In this document: one piece after another, positions 45,218-55,006 of the stretch | Layout: each line of letters starts with the position of its first letter | Numbering within the stretch: the stretch's first letter is position 1 | DNA from: Providencia stuartii | GTDB taxonomy: Bacteria; Pseudomonadota; Gammaproteobacteria; Enterobacterales; Enterobacteriaceae | Length of the DNA stretch: 64,000 nucleotides | Direction: 5' to 3' | Assembly (NCBI GenBank): GCA_900455155.1 | Contig: UGUC01000002.1 | Span: 2,170,001-2,234,000, forward strand | The notes under the pieces: model-generated | What the model was told of the DNA's origin: nothing | Databases searched by the model: none | The model's input: only the letters and a program-made list of their open reading frames with translations | Translations under genes and position numbers: made by a program

Positions 45218-46351
45218 TTAATTGATTTCAGTGACTTTAACCCAACGCTGTTCTTCATAAGAACGTGCGATAGCATCGAGAATACGCGACACTTTCCAGC
45301 CCTCTTCAAAATCAGGCCACATATTTTCACCGGTCGCGACACCATCAATTAAATCGCGGACTTCAACTGTTTTTTGGTCATTAAACCCAATACCATGCCC
45401 TGCGCCATTACAGAAAGGTGCATAGTCAGGATGCTCTGGACCAACTAAAATTGTTTTAAAACCTTGGCGATTGGAAGGCTCATCATGGCGGTATAGTTTT
45501 AGCTCAGCCATTCTTTCTTGGGTGAAGGATAAAGTCCCTTTAGTACCCGTAACCACATAGGTTAACCCCATTTTACGCCCTGCCGCGATCCGTGAAGTTT
45601 CGATAACACCCATCGCTCCACTCGCAAAACGTACCATGGCATGGGCCTGATCTTCGTTTTCCACATCGACCATCACTGACGAGCCGGCCTTTTCTGGACG
45701 CTGCTTGATGACAATTTCCATATCACCGCATACCGTTTCAATATCACCGACTAAGAATTGCGCCATGTTGACAATATGGGCTGACAAATCACCTAGAGCA
45801 CCTAAACCGGCTTTTTCTTTAAAGCAGTGCCAATGGATTGGTGCATTAGGATCTGCCATATAATCTTCATTATGAGTGCCGTAGAAATGAATAACTTCTC
45901 CAATCTCACCATTAGCGATGATCTCTTTTGCCAATTGTGCCGTTGGGTTTTTCATGTAATTAAAACCCACTAAGGTTTTCACACCAGCTTTCTCAGCGGC
46001 AGCCACCATCTCTTTCGCATCGTCAGAGTTGAGGGCTAATGGTTTTTCGCAATAAACATGTTTGCCATGCTTAATTGCTTCCATCGCCATCTCTTTGTGC
46101 AAAAAGTTTGGTGAACAAATATCGACCACATCAATGTTTGGGTCCGCAACTAATTTTCGCCAATCATCCGTTGAGCGATTAAAGCCCAACTCTTTAGCAC
46201 GTGCTTCGGCTAATTCAGGCGTGACTTCCGCGATCATTTCGCGAACCAATTTGCCTTTTAATGGGAAAACAGTCGGCGCTTGCGCATAAGCTATTGCGTG
46301 AGCACGACCAATATAGCCAGTACCAATCAGACCAATGCGGATTTCTTTCAT
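45218..46351 (-). CDS. Gfo/Idh/MocA dehydrogenase, inositol (probably scyllo) type
   Basis: 377 residues from 46351 (MKEIRIGLIGTGYIGRAHAI); GGGAGAATA precedes this ATG while the frame's upstream codons lack similarity. NAD-binding GTGYIG, the catalytic-region CEKPLAL, and GALGDLSAHIVNMAQF (the H-xx-D/N-type active-site helix) are intact. Being first gene of the inositol operon and distinct from iolG it likely oxidises scyllo-inositol or another isomer, widening the substrate range. Two TGAAAT-N4-ATTTCA-like boxes lie about 90-135 bp upstream. Confidence 0.88.
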   Translation of the reverse strand: MKEIRIGLIGTGYIGRAHAIAYAQAPTVFPLKGKLVREMIAEVTPELAEARAKELGFNRSTDDWRKLVADPNIDVVDICSPNFLHKEMAMEAIKHGKHVYCEKPLALNSDDAKEMVAAAEKAGVKTLVGFNYMKNPTAQLAKEIIANGEIGEVIHFYGTHNEDYMADPNAPIHWHCFKEKAGLGALGDLSAHIVNMAQFLVGDIETVCGDMEIVIKQRPEKAGSSVMVDVENEDQAHAMVRFASGAMGVIETSRIAAGRKMGLTYVVTGTKGTLSFTQERMAELKLYRHDEPSNRQGFKTILVGPEHPDYAPFCNGAGHGIGFNDQKTVEVRDLIDGVATGENMWPDFEEGWKVSRILDAIARSYEEQRWVKVTEIN

Positions 46352-46442
46352 TCTGTATTCTCCCTTCGTGCAACTCATCATGTGTAGCGCAAGCTAGCCC
46401 GATGTCTGTGCCTGATGTTTTTATTTGATACTGACTTTATAC

Positions 46443-46486
46443 GGAATATTTATTTCATTTTCAACAAAACGAGAAATATTAATTTC
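46443..46486. promoter_or_regulatory. two candidate IolR operator boxes
   Basis: GAAAT-ATTA-ATTTC at 46473-46486 (perfect inverted repeat) and GGAAT-ATTT-ATTTC at 46443-46456 (one mismatch), upstream of the idh-iolCEB operon. The whole block closely resembles the iolA-iolR intergenic block around 56566, including TTTTCAAC between boxes, which suggests one shared regulator. Confidence 0.62.
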
Positions 46487-46627
46487 ATTATGTGATCTAG
46501 CCTTAATTTTTTGTGTAATTAGTTAATATATAAAGAAATAAAAATAATATTCTTTATATCTGATCTCACGAATGAAATAAAAAAGGGTTAAAAATGAAAT
46601 GAAAATTTCAAAAAATCATTATAAATA

Positions 46628-47332
46628 CTATTGTGAGCGCTTATAGAGTTGTTTAATAACAGGATGTTGGGAAGGGTAAATCACTTTAGATTGTGCTAAA
46701 AAGAGTTCTGCTGTAGCAATAGCATCAGAGAGCGCATTGTGGGCATCATAATCGGGTAGCTGATAACGGCTTCTTAAGGCTGACAGACTAAAATCATTAC
46801 GATTAATATTCTTATGGCTTAGTAACGTTTTTTCAATGTTAAGCGTATCAAACCAGAGCAAAGGGAGTTCTTTGATATTCAATGCCTTAGAAAGAAAAGC
46901 ATGTTCTATCGCACTGCCGTGCGCCAAAATACACTTACCTTTTGCTTCATGTAAAAATGATGCAATGGCGTGAGGCAACGATACCCCATCGCTGAGCTGT
47001 TCCGGCGTAATGTGGTTAATCACCGCCGTTTCTGCTTTCACCGGTTCGTTATCATTCACATAATAGTGTTGGGCGCTTTTGAGTAGGATTTTGCTATCTG
47101 CAATGGTCACCATCCCAATACTTAAAATTCTATCTTTTTCAGGATCTAACCCTGTAGTTTCTAAATCAATCGACAGAATTTGTTGGGTTTTTAATAAACT
47201 ATCCTCGCTCGGTATCGGTGATTGTAAGGCTGCCTGCAATAGCTTCGGTAGTTGGGGTGAACGCAATAATTTCACACGGCGACGTGCTAAACGCGCCAAT
47301 GGCTGATGGTAACACAGCATTGAACCTATCAT
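46628..47332 (-). CDS. DnaQ/RNase T-like 3'-5' exonuclease
   Basis: 234 residues. DEDDh exonuclease motifs: IDLETTGLDPEKDRI (Exo I), AHGSAIEHAF (Exo II region) and HNALSDAIATAEL (Exo III with the catalytic His and Asp). An extra 45-residue N-terminal extension precedes the domain. The start ATGA overlaps the stop of the upstream DUF294 gene by 4 bases, so the two are translationally coupled. This gene pair is conserved beside solute-symporter genes in other gammaproteobacteria, but its job is unsettled. Confidence 0.88.
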   Translation of the reverse strand: MIGSMLCYHQPLARLARRRVKLLRSPQLPKLLQAALQSPIPSEDSLLKTQQILSIDLETTGLDPEKDRILSIGMVTIADSKILLKSAQHYYVNDNEPVKAETAVINHITPEQLSDGVSLPHAIASFLHEAKGKCILAHGSAIEHAFLSKALNIKELPLLWFDTLNIEKTLLSHKNINRNDFSLSALRSRYQLPDYDAHNALSDAIATAELFLAQSKVIYPSQHPVIKQLYKRSQ

Positions 47333-49200
47333 TTCATCACACCTTTAGCATGATAACGTTGTTCCGCCGCTTCTTGCGTGCGAGCTATAATACGAAACGC
47401 ATCTTTCAAATGATTTCGTTCAAATTGCGTGAGCCGCTGAGGCACAATTAAATTCGATAACGCATCTCCGGCTAACAATGCCCTGCGCTGGCAGCCAAAT
47501 CGCACCTGATTAATAAACAAATAAGCTTCTGTTAACTCTTGGCAAGACGCTGCACTGATAATGCCTGAATCACGCGCCACTTCAAACCGAGTCAAGGTTG
47601 ATGGCGTAAAAATACCAGCTTCTAATGCGTAAACTCGTGCAAGCTCCACTAATAAATTAACGGCTTGCTTTTTAATATTAAAGACACTGTGGTTTTCGCC
47701 ATTTTTAACCAACACAAACTGCCTAAACATACCTAAAGGTGGATTTATGCGCGTTGAATTAGCGACCAACATTGAAAGTAACCGCTTACTTCCTTTTAAA
47801 TGTGATTCTGCTGAACGCACCAATGAGTTAAACAGCACTTGGCTACCATAAAGAAACCGAATATCTAAAAAAACTGAAATGTTTAATAAGGCCAGTTGCT
47901 CAGGCTCTTTGAGCCACTGTTGATAATAGGTCTGCCACTGTGTTAACGGCTTACACCACTTGGGATTGGTCGCCATAATATGCCCAGGACAGAGAGAATA
48001 GCCGCACTCGTCTAAACCATAGCAGACATACTCTGCCAGTTGCCTAAACCAGCCCTCCTCCTCCTTAGTCACTTCACGCGCTAAAATGATCCCATTATCT
48101 TGGTCTGAAAGATAATGCATCTCTTGTCGTGCCTGTGAACCTGCGGCAAACCAGCAATAGTCACAGGGAGGCTCTCCTAGCTCTCGTTCCGCCAGCCTTA
48201 ACAATTGCTTATTAAATGCATCAGCAATTAATGTCATCATTAATTGAATAGTGTGTGATTGAACACCGGATTCAATCAAAGACTCAAACACGGCTTGCCT
48301 TTGTACCCCAAGCATTTTTAATTCAGCAAGGCTCTCTTGGCGATAGATGCGGCTAATCAAATACACCGCTTGCATGCTGTTTTTCTGCACTAAGCTCGTT
48401 GCAGTTAAAACACCAGTGATACGGTGGTTTGTCATCACTGGCAAGCTACGAATGTTATGCTGCATCATCAATTCAATGGCATTAATGATAGGAGCATTGG
48501 CTGCAATGGTGATTGGGTTTTCAGTCATCACTTTGCTGACGGGGGTTTTAATATCCAGCCCTAAAGCCACAACCCGCTTCGTCAGATCACGATCGGTAAT
48601 GATCCCGAGTAATGTCTCTCCATCCATGACTAATGCCGATGAACGGTGCTTTCGCACCATCTCTTGAGCTGCATCTTGAACACTTGTGCCGGGTGTAATC
48701 ACGACGATATTGCCATTTTCAATGGAGGAGACTGGATTTAAGTACAACAGGCTATCTTCTGTGAGGTTATCGATTTTGGGCCGTGATGCTAATCGCTGCC
48801 CTTCCTCACAAGCAAAATGATGGCGAACCGCTTGGTTTTGTTCCATCGCTAACAACAACGAGTCGCGAGGGATGCAATAAAGCAATGTGTTTTCTATAGC
48901 GATCACTTGGTATTCACCGGGGGATTCTGGGGTTTTGTTTAACACACTGAACCCAAAAACATCCCCAGACCCCAGCCTTGCTCTTAAGGAGCCATCCTCA
49001 TAACGTTGTTCCACCGCTCCCGTTCTTACCAGATATAAACCTTGACCAGCAATTTGGTGCGGCTTCAACACTTCCCGTTGAGTCAAATAGCTAATTTCAA
49101 CGCTATTTACTAATTGGTCTAGCTGCATATCATCTAAGCGATCAAATGGGTCACGCTGTGAGATAAACTGCTTAACCATCGGGATAAGTGATGGCTCCAT
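47329..49200 (-). CDS. cNMP-binding/CBS/DUF294 nucleotidyltransferase-like signalling protein
   Basis: 623 residues in four parts: a cyclic-nucleotide-binding-type domain (about 15-140), two CBS motifs (about 160-275; VSKVMTENPITIAANAPI and HNIRSLPVMTNHRITG), a GlnD-like DUF294 nucleotidyltransferase domain (about 330-460; WFAAGSQARQEMHYLSDQDNG holds the G-S and D-x-D-type catalytic motif), and a C-terminal DUF294_C helical domain. The architecture suggests a sensor of adenosine nucleotides that modifies a partner protein. It sits 16 bp after the SSS symporter gene and overlaps the exonuclease gene, so all three look like one unit. Confidence 0.9.
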   Translation of the reverse strand: MEPSLIPMVKQFISQRDPFDRLDDMQLDQLVNSVEISYLTQREVLKPHQIAGQGLYLVRTGAVEQRYEDGSLRARLGSGDVFGFSVLNKTPESPGEYQVIAIENTLLYCIPRDSLLLAMEQNQAVRHHFACEEGQRLASRPKIDNLTEDSLLYLNPVSSIENGNIVVITPGTSVQDAAQEMVRKHRSSALVMDGETLLGIITDRDLTKRVVALGLDIKTPVSKVMTENPITIAANAPIINAIELMMQHNIRSLPVMTNHRITGVLTATSLVQKNSMQAVYLISRIYRQESLAELKMLGVQRQAVFESLIESGVQSHTIQLMMTLIADAFNKQLLRLAERELGEPPCDYCWFAAGSQARQEMHYLSDQDNGIILAREVTKEEEGWFRQLAEYVCYGLDECGYSLCPGHIMATNPKWCKPLTQWQTYYQQWLKEPEQLALLNISVFLDIRFLYGSQVLFNSLVRSAESHLKGSKRLLSMLVANSTRINPPLGMFRQFVLVKNGENHSVFNIKKQAVNLLVELARVYALEAGIFTPSTLTRFEVARDSGIISAASCQELTEAYLFINQVRFGCQRRALLAGDALSNLIVPQRLTQFERNHLKDAFRIIARTQEAAEQRYHAKGVMK

Positions 49201-49216
49201 AATACGTCACTCTCCT

Positions 49217-50905
49217 TTATGCATTAACCGACTGAGTTTTACCCACTAACCACGCCTTTGAGAATTTATAAATAATAAAGGTTAAAAGGATAGCGGCAAA
49301 AATATAGTAACCAATCATGACATAGCTTGGTGCACCTTGAGCCAAATAGACATACATTGAGATAGCGCCTAGTACAATCAAGCAAGCAACAGGAGTCGCA
49401 AAACGCCATGGTGAGATATCAACCTGTTCAGTATAAACATCTTCATAAGGTTTACCCGGGAAGAAGTAACCAATAGTCAGCATAAAGAGGATATTTGCGA
49501 CAAACAAAATGCCCACTAAATGGAAGAAGTGGATATCTAGATCCAAAATAAAGTTACAAATGATGTAAGCAGACATACCAAACAATAAACCTAATTTTGC
49601 AGCAATGGCAGGAACACGCTTAGTCATCAAACCAACTAACACCACACTTAAAATAGGTGCGTTAAAGATACCTTGTAATTGTTGAATTAAATAGAATAGG
49701 CCATCAGGAGCATTAGCAACCAAAGGAGCTATAATCATGGTTGCCAGCGCTAAAGCGATCCCCAAATATTTACCGACTTTAACCGTCTGAGCTTCTGTCG
49801 CATTCTTATTGATACGATCTTTATAAATATTAACCGTAAATAAAGTGACCGAAGAGTTCAAACCACCACTAAATGTTGAGAAAACTGCACCAACCACCAC
49901 CGCGGCAAAGAATCCAACTAAGAATTCAGGTAGAACCATGTGTACTAAGACGGGATAAGCGTTATCTGGATTATCAATTTCGCCATTAAGAATATGGAAT
50001 GCAATAATACCCGGTAAAATAATGATTGATGGGATGATCAACTTAAAGAACGCGCAGAGCATCACCCCTTTTTGCCCTTCCGCTAAGTTTTTAGCACCCA
50101 ATGATTTTTGGACAATTGACTGGTTAGTACACCAGAAAAACATATTTGAAACAATTAACCCTGTAAATAGAGTCGAGAATGGTACGAGTGAGTCTTCATC
50201 ACCAATGGAGTTAAATTTCTCTGGATGTGATTGATAAACTTCAGTTAATCCAGCCCAAGCGTTGCCATCTCCCACATAAATCAGGGCAAATATTGTCACT
50301 AATAGACCGCCAATAATCAAACCTGCGCCGTTCACAGTATCTGCAATCGCGATCGCCTTAATACCACCAAAAATGGCGTAAATAGCGCCTAAACCACCAA
50401 CTCCCCATACCATAATCCACAGGGCGGTTGTTTTATCGACATTAAAAACATGTGAAACTTGGAATAAGCTTTCAAGAGCAATAGCTCCCGTATATAACAC
50501 AATAGGTAGCAATGAAATCACATACATTGCGAGGAATAAAATAGAGGTAATTAATAAGGTGTTTTTATCAAAACGGCGCTCTAAATATTCCGGAATAGTC
50601 GAAATACCTAATTTAAGATATTTCGGTAAAAAATAAATAGCGAATAACACAATGGTTAATGCCGCCATAACTTCCCAAGCCATTACAATAAAACCGGTTC
50701 GGAAAGATAAACCATTTAGTCCCACAAGGTGTTCAGTAGATAAATTCATCAGTAGCATAGAGCCACCGATATACAGGCCAGTCATGGAACGGCCACCCAA
50801 AAAATAGCCCTCGGCAGACGAGGTCAAATGTGCATTTCGGGTTTTATAATAAGCAATCCCAGCAACCAATAAGGTAAAGCCGATAAATGAAAGTAGAGCC
50901 AGCAT
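49217..50905 (-). CDS. sodium:solute symporter (SSS/SLC5) of the inositol region
   Basis: 562 residues with about 13-14 membrane helices. I use the ATG at 50905 (MLALLSFIGFTLLVAGIAYY), as GGGGGT precedes it; the alternative upstream start is TTG. SSS hallmarks are the YFLGGRSMTGLYIGGSML region, NLSTEHLVGLNG, YTGAIALESLF, AIFGGIKAIAIADTVNG, and VFSTFSGGLNSSVT, all near sugar-type (SglT-like) members. Location between iol genes points to myo-inositol uptake with Na+. A mild terminator separates it from iolG upstream. Confidence 0.86.
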   Translation of the reverse strand: MLALLSFIGFTLLVAGIAYYKTRNAHLTSSAEGYFLGGRSMTGLYIGGSMLLMNLSTEHLVGLNGLSFRTGFIVMAWEVMAALTIVLFAIYFLPKYLKLGISTIPEYLERRFDKNTLLITSILFLAMYVISLLPIVLYTGAIALESLFQVSHVFNVDKTTALWIMVWGVGGLGAIYAIFGGIKAIAIADTVNGAGLIIGGLLVTIFALIYVGDGNAWAGLTEVYQSHPEKFNSIGDEDSLVPFSTLFTGLIVSNMFFWCTNQSIVQKSLGAKNLAEGQKGVMLCAFFKLIIPSIIILPGIIAFHILNGEIDNPDNAYPVLVHMVLPEFLVGFFAAVVVGAVFSTFSGGLNSSVTLFTVNIYKDRINKNATEAQTVKVGKYLGIALALATMIIAPLVANAPDGLFYLIQQLQGIFNAPILSVVLVGLMTKRVPAIAAKLGLLFGMSAYIICNFILDLDIHFFHLVGILFVANILFMLTIGYFFPGKPYEDVYTEQVDISPWRFATPVACLIVLGAISMYVYLAQGAPSYVMIGYYIFAAILLTFIIYKFSKAWLVGKTQSVNA

Positions 50906-50964
50906 TAGTACCCCCAAGCCTTTCTATTTATAATTAGCGCATAAATTTATGTAAGGTGACTGAT

Positions 50965-50990
50965 AAAGCGGGAATGGCATTTCCCGCTTT
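50965..50990. terminator. hairpin between iolG and the symporter
   Basis: AAAGCGGGAA (50965-50974) and TTCCCGCTTT (50981-50990), loop of 6. It can attenuate iolG transcription on the minus strand; the T run is better on the plus strand. Confidence 0.65.
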
Positions 50991-51025
50991 TTATTTAGTA
51001 ATCGGTAAACAAGAGGTATTTAAAA

Positions 51026-52012
51026 CTAAAGTTGAATTTCTTTGCCTGTTTTTAGTGATTCAAGGGCTTTGTCTGCTAAGTAAAGCGCCAATTCACCATC
51101 TGTACCTGTTGTCTCTGATTCAGCACGGCCTGCAAGGATATCGACAAAATGCTCCCATTCTGCTTTATACGCTTCGTGGTAACGCTGCAAAAAGAAGAAT
51201 TCAGGTTTTGCGGATAAGCAACCAACGTCACTTAAAAACTCAACGCTGTTTTCTTTGATATTCCCTGCTGTTAACAACCCTTTTTCACCATGTAATTCGA
51301 TACGTTGGTCATAGCCATAACCTGAACGACGGCTATTAGAGATGGTTGCCATGGCTCCTGATGGAAATTTCAAAATAATAAACGCGGTATCAATATCCCC
51401 TGCTTGCCCTATTGCAGGATCAACGACATTGCTACCTTGTGCATAGACTGAGCATGGGTTTTCGCCAATCATAAAGCGAGCCATATCAAAGTCATGAATT
51501 GTCATATCTCTGAACATACCACCGGAAACCTTAACGTATTCCGCTGGTGGAGGTGATGGATCCCGTGATGTAATAATTAAAGATTCAGCTTTACCAATTG
51601 CGCCTTGTTCGAATAAATTTTTCAGGTGGCGAAATTGTGGGTCATAGCGGCGGTTGAAGCCAATAAAGAGAGGTACATTGTGCTCTTTAACGCTTTTTAA
51701 GCACGCTTTAACACGCTCAAGATCTAAGTGCACCGGCTTTTCACAAAAAATCACTTTCTTATTTTTTGCAGCAAGTTCAATTAAATCTGCGTGAGTATCC
51801 GTTGCAGAAGCAATCAGAACGCCATGAACATTTGGGTCCTGCATCGCTTCTTCTGTAGATTGAACTTTCGCTTGGTACTTCTCAGCCAATGCTTGCGCAT
51901 TAGGTTGGTAAGGGTCAATCACAGAGTAAAGTGTAGTTTCTTTGTGGCCGGCAATATTGACAGCATGAACCTGCCCGATACGTCCTGCGCCAAATAGTGC
52001 TATATTGAACAT
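51026..52012 (-). CDS. iolG: inositol 2-dehydrogenase
   Basis: 328 residues. Starts MFNIALFGAGRIGQVHAVNI with the NAD-binding GAGRIG; FCEKPVHLD contains the catalytic-region Lys, and GGMFRDMTIHDFDMARF holds the active-site Asp and His. First step of inositol catabolism: myo-inositol to scyllo-inosose. Has its own promoter region with an operator-like box far upstream. Confidence 0.95.
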   Translation of the reverse strand: MFNIALFGAGRIGQVHAVNIAGHKETTLYSVIDPYQPNAQALAEKYQAKVQSTEEAMQDPNVHGVLIASATDTHADLIELAAKNKKVIFCEKPVHLDLERVKACLKSVKEHNVPLFIGFNRRYDPQFRHLKNLFEQGAIGKAESLIITSRDPSPPPAEYVKVSGGMFRDMTIHDFDMARFMIGENPCSVYAQGSNVVDPAIGQAGDIDTAFIILKFPSGAMATISNSRRSGYGYDQRIELHGEKGLLTAGNIKENSVEFLSDVGCLSAKPEFFFLQRYHEAYKAEWEHFVDILAGRAESETTGTDGELALYLADKALESLKTGKEIQL

Positions 52013-52270
52013 TGAAATGCTCCTTGAGGCGATAAATCCACTATTAGGATATGATGAAATATAACAAATAAAACATTCATTTCAATTTATAATTAATTGA
52101 AAATTATGTTTTTGAGGACTAGATAACAATTGCTATAATAAAGTGGATTTTTAGTGTTATTCTGATCACAAAATAACAATGTAAACTCAATCAATTAGCC
52201 TTTAGAGCATGCCGATAGTCACAATTAGAGCAAGGTTAATAACAGGAGATATTCAACTTAACGGATATTT

Positions 52271-52286
52271 TAGAATATTCATTTCA
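52271..52286. promoter_or_regulatory. candidate IolR box upstream of iolG
   Basis: TAGAAT-ATTC-ATTTCA (52271-52286), close to the operator consensus TGAAAT-N4-ATTTCA. A weaker copy with a clear ATTC-ATTTCA half lies at 52075-52084, and TGAAAT at 52055-52060. Direct control of iolG is likely; which copy is used is not clear. Confidence 0.5.
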
Positions 52287-52299
52287 TTAATTATCATTT

Positions 52300-52780
52300 C
52301 GTCACAGCGACTCCTTTTATTTTGACTGCCTTTTTCCTGATAAAATGAAAGAGTCGACGTGAGTTCCCCCGCTAAAACCATAAATATGGCACAAGATAAG
52401 CTCCCAGCGAACTGAACGACCAACGATCAAAGGAACAGCTTTAAGATGTGAAGTGAAAGGAGTTACGCCACTTTATGCCAAGAAAACGACTTTTCGACTT
52501 TGAATTGTTGTTGCTATTTCACCAACGAGCACTTCATACCTTCACCAAAATGCGTTTTTTCTCGCACTCGGTAAAATGAGTTAACACTTGCCGTGATACA
52601 TCAACCTAAATCATATTGCTTTCCCGACAATCTTCGACAATGCCCAGCACTATTAGAGAAACATTGAGGTGTCTCTTCTTCGCTGATTGATGGTATTTTT
52701 TTTCATCAATCTCACTTAGTCTTTGCCGACACTCATCATTTTATTAAATCGCTTTTAACCTTCAATGCCCAAAATGGACA
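52300..52780. other. unexplained spacer between iolG and iolD
   Basis: About 480 bp inside the 1,044-bp gap 52013-53056. It is richer in mixed sequence than the usual AT-rich spacers here, yet has no complete gene. On the minus strand, codons from about 52465 down to 52318 read SGVTPFTSHLKAVPLIVGRS and on to a stop, and another short tract reads protein-like near 52485-52545. These look like fragments of a decayed gene or a dispersed repeat rather than a live gene. I cannot name it. Confidence 0.3.
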
Positions 52781-52782
52781 AA

Positions 52783-52806
52783 CAAAAAACCCAGCTTTCG
52801 CTGGGT
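52783..52806 (-). terminator. strong GAAA-loop terminator
   Basis: Minus strand: CCCAGC, loop GAAA, GCTGGG, then T6 (stem 52789-52806). It ends a minus-strand transcript about 250 bp downstream of iolD, or an unidentified transcript from 52810-53050. A second small hairpin GGCTAAA/TTTAGCC is at 53014-53030, closer to iolD. Confidence 0.82.
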
Positions 52807-53056
52807 AAAAAGAAATAACCTAATGACGTCAACCACTTTAATCGTCAAATAACAACCACTGCATCCATGCAAACTTCCCGATAAATAACCTGATCTTGTC
52901 TGATTAGAGCTCATCACCGCTCTCAATATTTCAATGTGCCGATTGGCTAAGGCGTATTATTTCCCCTTATTAAACAAGCATATTTCAACTTATTTTGAGT
53001 GATGCAAAGAGATGGCTAAAGCATTTAGCCCATTACCCTCCCTACAGAGTAATGAT

Positions 53057-54994
53057 TTAGTACTGCCGTACTCGGTTAGCAACCATGTCTTTGATTTTAT
53101 CTGCTGCGGCAACCACTTCCGGTTTCTTCGCGACCTGCGCTGTTCCGGTACGCCACCACGCTTCATAACCGTTAGTCATCGTTTTAGGGAGTACTTTGAT
53201 ATCAATTAATACACAACCTGAATGCGATTTAGCATCCTCAATTGCGGCGATCAATTGAGCTTCATCATGTACGCGATAACTCTTACACCCATAACTTTCG
53301 GCATTTTTAGCAAAATCAACTTTAACTAATGGACCATCCATTTGCCCTGTTTGTGGGTTACGATGACGGTTTTCCGTTCCGAAACTCCCCATGCCTTGAC
53401 TCATTTGCAGGTTATTAATACAACCAAAACCTGCGTTATCGAATAACAGAATGGTGATCTTCACGTTTTCTTGGATAGCCGTTTGTAACTCACTGTGTAG
53501 CATCAAATAGGAGCCATCACCGACCATCGCATAAACAGGTTGTTCCGGGGCTGCTATTTTTGCGCCAATGGCAGCAGCAATTTCATACCCCATACATGAA
53601 TAACCATATTCCAAATGATAAGTATCAGGATGCTTAGGTAACCAAATACGCTGTAAGTCTCCCGGCAATGACCCTGCTGCACCAACAACGATGGCATCAT
53701 CTTCCATATGGCGCTGCATTAGCCCCAAGACGCGAGTCTGTGCCAACTCTGTACCAAGCGCTTCACGATACTCCTCTAATTTATCATCAAGGTGACCCGC
53801 TATTTCTGGCACAAAATTCAATGGGCTATATTGAATCGAGAATAATCTATCTAACTCAGATTGCCACTGTTGCTTAGCTTGTTGAATACGCTCACCCCAC
53901 TGTGCTTGATAGCCAGTACCTTGTAATAAAGCATCCAGTGCCGTTAGCCCTTCTTTTGCATCTGCAATAATTTTTAAGGCATCGAGCTTATAGGCATCAA
54001 ACTCAGCAACGTTAATATTCAAAAACTGTACATCAGGGTGACTAAACAGCGACTTTGATGCGGTAGTAAAGTCAGTGAAACGTGTTCCCACACCAATCAC
54101 TAAATCGGCTTCTTTTGCTAGTAGGTTCGCGGCTAGGCCGCCTGTTGTACCAATCCCCCCCACATTTAAAGGGTGGCTTGCCACAATGGCACTTTTACCT
54201 GCTTGAGTTTCGCCAAATGGGATTGCATAGTGCTCCGCGAAAGTACGGAAAGCATCATGCGCTTCGGAATAACGCACTCCACCACCGCAGACTAACAGTG
54301 GCTTTTTCTTGCTACGAATTAAACTGACCGCTTCTTCTAAACTCACGGTTGTCGCTGGACGACGTTCAATGCGATGAACACGTTTAGCAAAGAAATAGTC
54401 CGGATAATCCCAAGCTTCACCTTGAACATCTTGTGGCAAGCAGATTGTTACCGCTCCCGTATCTGCCGGGTCGGTTAAGACACGCATGGCATTGATCATC
54501 GCTGACATCAATTGCTCTGGACGAGATACGCGATCCCAATAACGCGAAACAGGCCGGAAACAATCATTCGTACTGATCGTGCCATCACCATATTGCTCAA
54601 CTTGCTGTAATACTGGATCAGGCTGACGTGTTGCGAAAGTATCACCTGGCAGCAATAAAAGAGGGATGCGATTCGCGGTCGCTGTCGCAGCCGCCGTCAC
54701 CATATTTGCTGCCCCCGGCCCAACAGAGGATGTCACTGCACAAATTTGCTTGCGTTTTTTCTGTTTCGCAAACCCTGTAGCAATATGCGCCATCCCTTGT
54801 TCATTGCATCCTTGATAAACTTGCAGGTGTCCAGGCGCTTCTTCTAGCGCCTGCCCTAAACCTACTACGTTACCATGGCCGAAGATGGTAAATACTCCCT
54901 GAATAAACGGATACTGCTCGCCATCAACCTCAACATATTGTTGGTTAAGAAACTTAACTAATGCCTGAGCTGTGGTCATTGTCTGCTTATTCAT
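53057..54994 (-). CDS. iolD: 3D-(3,5/4)-trihydroxycyclohexane-1,2-dione hydrolase
   Basis: 645 residues from the ATG at 54994 ([20 protein letters not shown]); GGAG lies 8 bases before it and overlaps the alternative upstream ATG. Thiamine-diphosphate enzyme: N-terminal PYR domain with the catalytic Glu in [19 protein letters not shown], and the C-terminal ThDP motif [16 protein letters not shown]...NN. Hydrolyses the ring of the diketone to 5-deoxy-glucuronate. It follows iolA on the minus strand, with a 12-bp gap. Confidence 0.95.
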   Translation of the reverse strand: MNKQTMTTAQALVKFLNQQYVEVDGEQYPFIQGVFTIFGHGNVVGLGQALEEAPGHLQVYQGCNEQGMAHIATGFAKQKKRKQICAVTSSVGPGAANMVTAAATATANRIPLLLLPGDTFATRQPDPVLQQVEQYGDGTISTNDCFRPVSRYWDRVSRPEQLMSAMINAMRVLTDPADTGAVTICLPQDVQGEAWDYPDYFFAKRVHRIERRPATTVSLEEAVSLIRSKKKPLLVCGGGVRYSEAHDAFRTFAEHYAIPFGETQAGKSAIVASHPLNVGGIGTTGGLAANLLAKEADLVIGVGTRFTDFTTASKSLFSHPDVQFLNINVAEFDAYKLDALKIIADAKEGLTALDALLQGTGYQAQWGERIQQAKQQWQSELDRLFSIQYSPLNFVPEIAGHLDDKLEEYREALGTELAQTRVLGLMQRHMEDDAIVVGAAGSLPGDLQRIWLPKHPDTYHLEYGYSCMGYEIAAAIGAKIAAPEQPVYAMVGDGSYLMLHSELQTAIQENVKITILLFDNAGFGCINNLQMSQGMGSFGTENRHRNPQTGQMDGPLVKVDFAKNAESYGCKSYRVHDEAQLIAAIEDAKSHSGCVLIDIKVLPKTMTNGYEAWWRTGTAQVAKKPEVVAAADKIKDMVANRVRQY

Positions 54995-55006
54995 ATGGGG
55001 CTCCAT

